Below, in pieces: positions 6,338-11,955 of a stretch of DNA of 13,478 nt. A program made the translations under genes and the position numbers. Where the stretch lies: the NCBI GenBank assembly GCA_964446285.1, contig CAYUNT010000130.1, positions 1 to 13,478 on the forward strand, in the 5' to 3' direction. The notes under the pieces are model-generated. The model searched no databases. It was given only the letters and a program-made list of their open reading frames with translations, and was not told where the DNA came from. The DNA comes from CAYUNT01 sp964446285 (GTDB lineage Bacteria > Sumerlaeota > Sumerlaeia > SLMS01 > CAYUNT01). How positions within the stretch are numbered: position 1 is the first letter of the stretch; each line of letters starts with the position of its first letter.

Positions 6338-7509
6338 GCCAGTGGCGGCTCCGTGGAAGGCTGGCTGCTGGCGCTGCAAGAGGATGATTCTTCGGCGGCC
6401 TTCTCGTTCGCCGCAGTGTCCTCTGCGGGGCAGCCATCGGAGGAGGCTTTGTCTGGCGCATCCACGCGTAGAATAATCTCAGCGGCCTCGGCCACGTCGG
6501 CGCATCGGAAATCCGGCTCGGGCGTGCAGGGATCGCCAGGGCCAAGAGTTCCGGAATGCACGAGGATCGTTCGCGCTCCGGCGCGGCGTCCGCATTCGAT
6601 ATCCGACGGGCGGTCGCCTACCATCCAGCTGCGCCCCAGATCGAGATTCATCTCTTCCGCCGCTTTTTCCAACATTGCCGCGCCCGGCTTTCGGCAGGGC
6701 GATTGGTCGGCGATGCTGTAGGGCGAATAGTAAGTGCGGTCGATCGCGCCGCCCTCGATGGAAATCTGGCGCATCAGTTCCGACATGCAGCGAAGGAAAT
6801 CCTTCTCGGTGATATAGCCCATGCCAATGCCCGCTTGATTTGTCGCGATCACAAGGCGGTATCCGGCCTTTCGCAGGCGGCCCAGGGCGCGCCCCGAGCC
6901 GGGAATCAGGCGGATTTCTGAAGGCAATTTGATAAAATGCGCCTCGACGTTGAGCGTGCCGTCGCGATCGAAAAAGACGGCGGGGCTTGGGGACGGATCG
7001 CGCGGATATTCGACGATGCGCGCGTCGGCTCCGTGCAGACCAAGAATGGTGTCGATCAGGCGCGAGGTGGAATAGCCTTCGCGAAAAGGAATAATTAGAA
7101 CATCGCCGCCATGCGCGCGCACGACATCGCGGGATGAAAGTTGATCGGGGCGGTAGTCGCCGCCTTTGATGTAGAGGCTCGGGCGCAGGAGTTCGAGGCT
7201 CTCGCGCATCGTGTCTTCCGAGTGGAACGTCACCCAATCGACGCACGAAAGCGCGGCGACGGCATAGGCGCGGTCGGCCTCATTGTTGATGGGGCGTCCG
7301 GGGCCTTTGCGGCGGCGGGCAGAGATGTCGGTGTTGAGCGATACGATCAGCACATCGCAGCGCGCGCGGGCCGTTTCGAGATATTCGATATGCCCGGCGT
7401 GCAGAATATCAAAAACGCCGTTGGTGAAGCCGACGATTTTGCCTTCGGCGCGCCAGGCGGCGACGCGCGGGGCCAGTTCCTCGCGGCGGACGATTTTTTC
7501 GCGGATCAT
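6334..7509 (-). CDS. Fusion: heptose-1-phosphate adenylyltransferase (RfaE2-like) + GmhB-like HAD phosphatase
   Basis: A 391-residue two-domain enzyme. Residues 1-160 are a cytidylyltransferase-fold domain like the HldE C-terminus: FTNGVFDILHAGH (28-40, HxGH motif), SLNTD, KGPGRPINNEADR, YIKGGDY and the GYSTSRLI tail. It would transfer AMP to heptose-1-phosphate. Residues 175-345 are a HAD phosphatase like GmhB: FFDRDGTLN (nucleophile Asp181, acid Asp183), ATNQAGIGMGY (Thr223), CRKPGAAML (Lys274) and VGDRPSDIECG (Asp299). It would dephosphorylate heptose-1,7-bisphosphate. The GmhB zinc loop is reduced: S262, Y264 and S270 replace three of the usual Cys/His ligands, leaving only C272. A Ser/Ala/Glu tail follows. 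The start overlaps the hldE stop as ATGA and has AAGGAG at 7518-7523. The two activities flank HldE's kinase in the pathway only partly, so a sugar other than standard heptose is possible. Confidence 0.88.
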   Translation of the reverse strand: MIREKIVRREELAPRVAAWRAEGKIVGFTNGVFDILHAGHIEYLETARARCDVLIVSLNTDISARRRKGPGRPINNEADRAYAVAALSCVDWVTFHSEDTMRESLELLRPSLYIKGGDYRPDQLSSRDVVRAHGGDVLIIPFREGYSTSRLIDTILGLHGADARIVEYPRDPSPSPAVFFDRDGTLNVEAHFIKLPSEIRLIPGSGRALGRLRKAGYRLVIATNQAGIGMGYITEKDFLRCMSELMRQISIEGGAIDRTYYSPYSIADQSPCRKPGAAMLEKAAEEMNLDLGRSWMVGDRPSDIECGRRAGARTILVHSGTLGPGDPCTPEPDFRCADVAEAAEIILRVDAPDKASSDGCPAEDTAANEKAAEESSSCSASSQPSTEPPLA

Positions 7510-9077
7510 GCGCCGCGCTCCTTTTTCGATTTTATTTTCCCTTTTGAGCCTCTCCGTATTTTTCCGGTGGCTTGGGCGTCTCGCCCAAGATTTCTAGTTG
7601 CTTGGGCATCTTGCCCAAGTTTTCCAGCAGCCCCTGCCCATTGTTCGAGCAGGCCGGTAACCGAATGATCCCCAAACAACGGCAAGACGCGCACTTGGCC
7701 GCCGTTTTCTTCGACGATGCGGCGTCCGACCACCTCTTCCGGCTCGAAATTCCCGCCTTTTACAAGCACATCCGGGCGCAGGCGCTGAATCAACTGCTCG
7801 GGCGAGCGTTCGGAGAAGATGACGACAAAATCCACGCTGTGGAGCGAGGCGAGGAGGGCGGCGCGTTCGTCCTCGGGCAGCAGGGGGCGGGGCGGCCCCT
7901 TTACGGCGCGGACCGATTCGTCGGAGTTGATGGCCACAACCAGGCAATCGCCGAGCGCCCGCGCGGATGCCAAAAAGTGAATGTGTCCGACGTGAAGCAG
8001 ATCGAAACACCCGTTTGTGAACACAACGCGGCGGTCGGCGGCCTGAAGGGCGCGCAAAACCGGTTCCAAATCGTCCGCGCCGCGAATTTTCGCCAGATGC
8101 CCCTCGCCCGCGCCGTGGCCAAGAAGCTCGCCCGGCGTGATGATCGCCACGCCGAGGCGCCCAACCACGATTCCGGCGGCGAGATTGCCCCAGGCGGCCG
8201 CATCGCCGATCGACAAGCCCTGAAAATACGCGAGCGCGAAATGGGCGATGAACGTGTCGCCCGCGCCAGTGACGTCGAACACCTCGCGCGGATAAGCGGG
8301 CAGGAAAATCGGACCGCCTCGCCGGGGGAACACGGCGACGCCATCCGCACCGCGCGTAATGCACATGCCCTTGCCTTGCACCTGGCGATTGAGCACGGCG
8401 GCGGCGCGGGCGAGCGAGGCCTCGTCCGCGATCGCCACGCCACTTGCCGCCTGCGCCTCTTTGACGTTGGGGGTAAGGATGTCGATTCCGCGATAGCGCG
8501 AGTAGTCGAGGCCCTTGGGATCCGCAACAACGGGGATGCCGCGCTTCTGGCAGGTCTCGATGATGGTCCGCAACACGCGGGGCGAAAGGACGCCTTTGCC
8601 GTAATCCGAGACCACGACGCCGTCGCATTCGGCGAGGAGTTCGTTCAGGCGCTTAAGCAGTTTTTCCTCGATGTTTGCGCCGGGCGCGCCGGATTCCTCG
8701 CGGTCAATGCGCAGAATCTGCTGCCCTTGCGCCAGCGTGCGCGTTTTGAGCGTGGTCGGACGCGCGGGATCGCTCACTATGCCGCGCGAATGAATGCCCG
8801 CGCGCTTCATAAGATCGAGAAGGCGCGGACCGCCCGCATCGCCGCCGATCAGGCCCGCGAGCGTTACGCGCGCGCCCATCGCGGCGAGATTGGCCGCCAC
8901 ATTGCCCGCGCCGCCGAGGATGTATTCCTCGGACCGCACGCGCAAGATAGGCACAGGCGCTTCGGGCGATGTGCGTTCGACCGTGCCGCGCAGATAGTGA
9001 TCGAGCATCACGTCGCCCGCGACGAGCACCCGCATCCGGCGGCAATTTTCGATATGGCTCAGAGAAGGAGTGAACAT
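7506..9077 (-). CDS. hldE: Bifunctional heptose-7-phosphate kinase / heptose-1-phosphate adenylyltransferase
   Basis: A 523-residue cytoplasmic enzyme that makes ADP-heptose precursors for the LPS core. Residues 15-315 form the PfkB/ribokinase-type kinase: VLVAGDVMLDHYLRG, TSPEAPVPILRV, GGAGNVAANLA (55-65), VVSDYGKGVL, VVADPKG and the catalytic loop DVTGAGDTF (Asp274). Residues 350-480 form the adenylyltransferase: FTNGCFDLLHVGH (353-365), NSDESVRAVKGPPRPL, RPDVLVKGGNF. The usual STS-type end is DHSVTGLL here. Residues 486-523 are an extra tail (KLGQDAQATRNLGRDAQATGK, then a basic end) encoded by two palindromic repeats. I use ATG at 9077, which gives the family-typical lead-in before VLVAGD; the frame stays open to 9311, and ATG 9035 is an alternative. 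No good Shine-Dalgarno is seen at either. It is translationally coupled to the next gene. Confidence 0.92.
   Translation of the reverse strand: MFTPSLSHIENCRRMRVLVAGDVMLDHYLRGTVERTSPEAPVPILRVRSEEYILGGAGNVAANLAAMGARVTLAGLIGGDAGGPRLLDLMKRAGIHSRGIVSDPARPTTLKTRTLAQGQQILRIDREESGAPGANIEEKLLKRLNELLAECDGVVVSDYGKGVLSPRVLRTIIETCQKRGIPVVADPKGLDYSRYRGIDILTPNVKEAQAASGVAIADEASLARAAAVLNRQVQGKGMCITRGADGVAVFPRRGGPIFLPAYPREVFDVTGAGDTFIAHFALAYFQGLSIGDAAAWGNLAAGIVVGRLGVAIITPGELLGHGAGEGHLAKIRGADDLEPVLRALQAADRRVVFTNGCFDLLHVGHIHFLASARALGDCLVVAINSDESVRAVKGPPRPLLPEDERAALLASLHSVDFVVIFSERSPEQLIQRLRPDVLVKGGNFEPEEVVGRRIVEENGGQVRVLPLFGDHSVTGLLEQWAGAAGKLGQDAQATRNLGRDAQATGKIRRGSKGKIKSKKERGA
7567..7624. repeat. Two tandem 30-bp palindromic repeats inside the 3' end of hldE
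   Basis: CTTGGGC-GTCTC-GCCCAAG (7571-7589) and CTTGGGC-ATCTT-GCCCAAG (7601-7619) are two 7-bp-stem hairpins, 30 bases apart, with similar flanks (GGTGG or AGTTG before, ATTTCT or TTTTCC after). Translated on the minus strand they give GQDAQATRN and GRDAQATGK. The pattern fits a mobile palindromic unit that inserted in frame at the end of hldE and duplicated. Confidence 0.75.
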
Positions 9078-9185
9078 AGGCAATGAGGAGACGCCAATTG
9101 GGAAATGAATAGTAGACCGTGAAGGAATTTCCGACCCAGGCCAAGCCGCACGCTTGTTCATGCACGTTTTCGCTGGCCCACGTCC

Positions 9186-9221
9186 CATAGGCCGCATAGG
9201 TCCTATAGGTCCCATGAAATG
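9186..9221. repeat. Degenerate 9-bp tandem repeat, four units
   Basis: Successive units CATAGGCCG (9186), CATAGGTCC (9195), TATAGGTCC (9204) and CATGAAATG (9213, diverged). Each of the first two steps changes one or two bases. It lies about 110 bases upstream of the hldE start and resembles short tandem repeats that I recall as widespread in some uncultured bacterial genomes. Confidence 0.6.
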
Positions 9222-9406
9222 AAAGACGCCTGGATTCGTGCAACAGCGGCGCCGCAACCCGGCGGCATCGCCGTTACAACAAAATGCCGCCCCAGCGATG
9301 TCAATCCGCATCCGCTGGTGAAGGGATGGATTGGAACGGAATCCTTAGTGTTTTCGCCGCTGACATGCCACTCGAGGCAGGCAGGAAATGCTTTCCTTAA
9401 ACTGTC

Positions 9407-9451
9407 CGCCCGCCGCGGTCTTTGCGCGAGGAGCGCAAACCGTGGCGGGCG
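9407..9451. repeat. Long GC-rich hairpin downstream of the Spy-like gene
   Basis: CGCCCGCCGCGGT (7-base CTTTGCGC inner arm follows) on the left pairs with GCGCAAACCGTGGCGGGCG on the right, loop near GAGGA. About 19 pairs form, with one wobble and a two-base bulge; the inner part TTTGCGC/GCGCAAA is perfect. On the minus strand it comes 53 bases after the stop of the 9505-10338 gene, so it may serve as its transcript end, but no T run follows (GACAGTTTAAGG). It may instead be a dispersed palindrome. Confidence 0.55.
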
Positions 9452-9504
9452 AAGAGGAGAAAGTTGCTATTCCGGGGAGAAGGGAAGTAGAGGCCGCGCC
9501 TGGC

Positions 9505-10338
9505 TTATTTGGATTCCGGCGAATCCTGCGGAGCCTGCGCGCGAGGCCCTTTGCGGCGTTCTTTGCCGCGCTCCTCGGGATTGTTCTGGCGATTGGCTTT
9601 GCCGGGGCGTTCGGCATCGAAGGAAGCCTCAGGTCCGGCGGCGGGGCCACGATTTCCAGGCGCTGCATTGGGTGGCCCCGACGGACCCCCTTCGCGTTGC
9701 CCGCGGAATTCATCGAACAGGCGGACGCGCTTCTCGGCCTGCTGGCGCATAAACTGCTGAATTTGTTTTTGCTGTTCGGGAGTGAGCGTGATCTTGACGA
9801 GGATCTTCTGGCCAGTGGTGGCTTTCTGAATTTCCGTGCGAGCCTTGCCTAGTTTGTCGATGGCCGAATTCACCTTTTCGACATCGGGCTTTTCCGCGTT
9901 CATTGCCTCTTCAAGTTCAAGGCTGGCATGTTCCGAGGCGGCCTCGAAGTCGATCAGCTTCTGGCGCGTGGCCACATATCCGGCATCGAGCTTTTCAACC
10001 TGCTCATCGGTCAGGTGGAGTTTCTCGCGAACGCCATCGCGACGCCAGAAAGGAGAAAGTTCCATGCCTCCCGCCTCGCGATCGCCACCGCGCGCCTTTT
10101 CGCGCTCTTCCATGCGGTTGATAAAGGGAAGAGGCGCGTCTTCCTGCATCCGATGGCGGAGATGCTGGCGCATGACTTGGGAATCGGGTCCTGCCGGCGG
10201 CCCAGGACGGTCAAACAAAGGCGGCGCGCCTTCGGGATCGGGCGGTTCGGCTGGCGCGGGCGGCTGGGCCAAGCCGATGCAGGCTATCAGGCTGAGGCCG
10301 CCTGCGATGCAGAGTGTGCGGAGCAGCGTGAGCTTCAT
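9505..10338 (-). CDS. Spy/CpxP-like (LTxxQ) exported protein with long disordered tail
   Basis: A 277-residue exported protein. The N-terminus is a signal peptide (MKLTLLRT, hydrophobic to about residue 24). It could be cut after LAQ, but LIAC at 17-20 also fits a lipobox, so it may be a lipoprotein. Residues 25-95 are Pro-rich and charged. The helical core (about 100-205) carries the two family motifs: LHLTDEQVEKL (107-117) and LTPEQQKQIQQFM (185-197), with long charged helices between. This matches the periplasmic Spy/CpxP/ZraP group, small stress-induced chaperones or metal-stress adaptors. Residues 212-277 are Gly/Pro/Arg/Asn-rich and probably disordered; the protein is much longer than Spy (about 160). 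The start is supported by GGAGG eight bases upstream. The gap of 339 bases to the preceding gene suggests its own promoter. Confidence 0.8.
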   Translation of the reverse strand: MKLTLLRTLCIAGGLSLIACIGLAQPPAPAEPPDPEGAPPLFDRPGPPAGPDSQVMRQHLRHRMQEDAPLPFINRMEEREKARGGDREAGGMELSPFWRRDGVREKLHLTDEQVEKLDAGYVATRQKLIDFEAASEHASLELEEAMNAEKPDVEKVNSAIDKLGKARTEIQKATTGQKILVKITLTPEQQKQIQQFMRQQAEKRVRLFDEFRGQREGGPSGPPNAAPGNRGPAAGPEASFDAERPGKANRQNNPEERGKERRKGPRAQAPQDSPESK

Positions 10339-10677
10339 GATGACATCCTCCAGGAAGTTTTCTGAACCGGGCGGGTCTTTCGCCTCAGTCCGTGCTGATG
10401 AGAATCAAAATCCGCGCCAGTTGCCCCGCGCGGCGGATGCCTCGATAGGCAGGATATGGCGCAACTACCCCAAATGGGTCGTATGTTATTGAAAAATAAA
10501 AGGTTGTGAGGCCAGCGCCCATCCATCTTCCACCGAATGCGCAAGCTGGTCGGTTGACGCAAGGCGTTCGTCCGCAGACCTGTATGTGTTCGGAAACGAA
10601 CACCCAAACCCATCTCGCGAACCCGTTCTGTTGTAGTTCGGATCAGGAACACGCCCGCGAGAGTCGAATCTTTGATT
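10339..10677. other. Intergenic region upstream of the Spy-like gene
   Basis: No gene is convincing here. It has an AT-rich patch (TTATTGAAAAATAAAAGG, about 10486-10503) that on the minus strand could hold promoter elements for the Spy-like gene, a perfect hairpin at 10586-10603, and a 7-bp inverted pair TCTCGCG/CGCGAGA (10613-10619 and 10656-10662), 16 bases after the stop of the helix-turn-helix gene, which could help end that transcript. No T run follows it on the minus strand. Confidence 0.5.
10586..10603. promoter_or_regulatory. Perfect hairpin/palindrome, possible operator
   Basis: GTGTTCG-GAAA-CGAACAC, a 7-bp perfect stem with a GNRA loop when read on the plus strand. It lies between the helix-turn-helix gene and the Spy-like gene, so as DNA it could be a dimer operator, and as RNA a stable stem. 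No neighbouring copy was seen in the window. Confidence 0.35.
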
Positions 10678-11298
10678 TTAGGAGAAGCAAGGAGTGCCAA
10701 TCGCTCTGGATTCGGCTGGAGATTGCCCCAGGGCTATCGATCCGGCTTGAGCGAGAGCGATCTGAAAATTTTTTGCCACGCGGAAAGCCTCGGAAGGTTT
10801 TGGAGTCAGAAACGACTGAATCCGGGCGCAGTTTTCTCTGTTCATTTTGCGAACGCCGGCGGGCAATTGATTGAGAAATTCCGCAACCTTGGGCGCGCAG
10901 AGGCGCTGAATTGCCATGGCCACTGTTGTGGCGACTTTCTCTTTGCCCTTTTCGATGCGGCAGACAGTTTCGCGGGCAAGGCCCAGGGCGTCGGCGAATT
11001 CCTGTTGGGTCATCTTCATCATACGGCGAAGGTAATAGACCTCCGCCTTGCCCAGCCGCGCGCTGTCGCCCGCCGCCAGTTCTGCGAAAATGAACTTCTC
11101 GAACATCTCCAAAACGGCCCGAGGGGGTATGACAACGCTCACGGAACCATCCGGGAATTCGGCGACGCGAACTCCTGTTCCGCCAATAAAAACGTTGGGA
11201 ATGCCCAATTCGCGGAATTCGATCCTTTCGCCCTCGCGAAGATGGCGAATCTTTGGAATATCGAATTTCGGCGGGATAGAAAATGCTTTATCAGCCAT
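10678..11298 (-). CDS. Helix-turn-helix (XRE/MqsA-like) regulator
   Basis: A 206-residue cytoplasmic DNA-binding protein. Residues 1-80 hold a beta-rich N-terminal region (IEFRELGIPNVFIGGTGVRVAEFPDGSVSVVIPPRAV) that I do not recognise. Residues 85-135 are a helix-turn-helix: VYYLRRMMKMTQQEFADALGLARETVCRIEKGKEKV, with the QQEFADALG first helix and the ARETVCRIEKG recognition helix typical of XRE and antitoxin MqsA C-terminal domains. Residues 150-206 are a less ordered tail. The start at 11298 lies 17 bases after the preceding stop, so cotranscription with the STN-like gene is likely; open frame continues upstream into that gene but is antisense-like filler. Shine-Dalgarno is weak. No toxin gene is adjacent, so a toxin-antitoxin role is unsupported; it may control the envelope genes beside it. 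Confidence 0.75.
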   Translation of the reverse strand: MADKAFSIPPKFDIPKIRHLREGERIEFRELGIPNVFIGGTGVRVAEFPDGSVSVVIPPRAVLEMFEKFIFAELAAGDSARLGKAEVYYLRRMMKMTQQEFADALGLARETVCRIEKGKEKVATTVAMAIQRLCAPKVAEFLNQLPAGVRKMNRENCARIQSFLTPKPSEAFRVAKNFQIALAQAGSIALGQSPAESRAIGTPCFS

Positions 11299-11315
11299 GG
11301 CAATACATCCGCGGG

Positions 11316-11855
11316 CTAAAACATCATCTGCCGGCGGGAGATGCGGATGACGTCGTCGCCTATCACTTCCCAGCGTGACTGGCTTTGGCGGCAGATGTCG
11401 TTCAGGATGTCTTTGAGAAGGCGTGGACCCGCATGCATGGTCACTTTGTCTGTAATACCCGCATCCACCTCGAAGCGGATACGGCACCGGCCTGCCACAA
11501 GCAAGGCGAGTTCCGTCGTGGCCTCATCCACTGGCAGTTCTTCTTCCTGTGTCTCAAATTCCTTTTCCAGGCAGGCGCGCAGCGAAAGAGGCGTCTGCGC
11601 GGCGGGCGAAGCGGCTGGCCTGGCTTGGCTTTTTATGCTGGGCTTTCTCGCCACCGCCGTGGAAGACGCCGCAGAGGTTGCTGAGGAATTGGCCGGGGCG
11701 GAGGGGGGGCCCGTCGGCGAGGGGCTGGGCGCGGATACCGCGGGAGCCGCTTTGGGAGGCGGAATTCCTGGCACTCCTGAATCCTGGCGGTTAAATGCAT
11801 AAAATATGATCAGCACAACCGCCGCGCATCCGGCCGCCCAGACGAATCGTTTCAT
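11316..11855 (-). CDS. Membrane-anchored protein with C-terminal STN/secretin-N-like domain
   Basis: A 179-residue protein. MKRFVWAAGCAAVVLIIFYAF (1-21) is a signal anchor with a cytoplasmic N-terminus. Residues 25-88 are a Pro/Ala/Ser-rich linker, likely crossing the periplasm. Residues 90-179 form a compact domain: LVAGRCRIRFEVDAGITDKVTMHAGPRLLKDILNDICR and SRWEVIGDDVIRISRR. The order strand, V-x-x-G-I-x-x-K-V-T, helix with LLxDIL, then W-x-x-x-G-x-x-V-I-R-I is the pattern of the short secretin/TonB N-terminal (STN) domain, although the similarity is by eye only. Such domains bind partner proteins in the periplasm. The start at 11855 is chosen because it begins the anchor; ATG 11930 would add 25 unlike residues. 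It follows the namZ-like gene by 100 bases. Confidence 0.6.
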   Translation of the reverse strand: MKRFVWAAGCAAVVLIIFYAFNRQDSGVPGIPPPKAAPAVSAPSPSPTGPPSAPANSSATSAASSTAVARKPSIKSQARPAASPAAQTPLSLRACLEKEFETQEEELPVDEATTELALLVAGRCRIRFEVDAGITDKVTMHAGPRLLKDILNDICRQSQSRWEVIGDDVIRISRRQMMF

Positions 11856-11955
11856 GCCGAGGTGTCCATGCTTGGAGTTTTGCGAATCTCGCCCGATCCT
11901 GCCGCCGCTGGCGCTGGCAGCTCGCAACATCGCATACTTTGTTATTTCCTCTCGG

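Larger units (their letters stand above)
9078..9504. other. Intergenic region upstream of hldE
   Basis: About 430 bases between the stop of the Spy-like gene and the chosen start of hldE. It holds a 9-bp tandem repeat (9186-9221) and a long GC-rich hairpin (9407-9451). The hldE frame is open without stop to 9311, but the extra residues (MGPIGPMRPMGRGPA and similar) are repeat-derived and unlike the family. The hldE promoter is probably here; TACTAT on the minus strand at 9109-9114 is the only -10-like element noticed, without a matching -35. Confidence 0.55.

Noticed and set aside
6338..6379. Longer N-terminus for trkH from a TTG codon
   Set aside because: The 14 extra residues do not resemble the family, and the GTG at 6337 gives both the expected start and a GTGA overlap with the previous stop.
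7567..7624. Short CRISPR-like repeat with 30-base period
   Set aside because: There are only two units, the 'spacer' is short and conserved, and they lie inside a coding frame. No cas genes are present.
7572..9086. A 504-codon open frame on the plus strand
   Set aside because: It is fully antisense to hldE, whose kinase and adenylyltransferase motifs are intact. Its composition (Ala, Arg, His) shows no family.
9078..9311. Longer N-terminus for hldE
   Set aside because: The extra 78 residues are unlike HldE, include translated 9-bp repeat, and have no ribosome site. The enzyme domain begins normally just after 9077.
10586..10603. LexA-type SOS box
   Set aside because: The Firmicutes-type box reads GAAC-N4-GTTC; here the half-sites are inverted and spaced GTTC-N6-GAAC, and no DNA repair gene is nearby.
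10335..10700. A 121-codon minus-strand open frame between the regulator and Spy-like genes
   Set aside because: No domain, no ribosome site, it overlaps the ends of both neighbours and contains the hairpin. It looks like open intergenic sequence.
10678..11298. Toxin-antitoxin pair with the helix-turn-helix protein as MqsA-like antitoxin
   Set aside because: No small toxin gene lies on either side; its neighbours are an anchored STN-like protein and a Spy-like protein.
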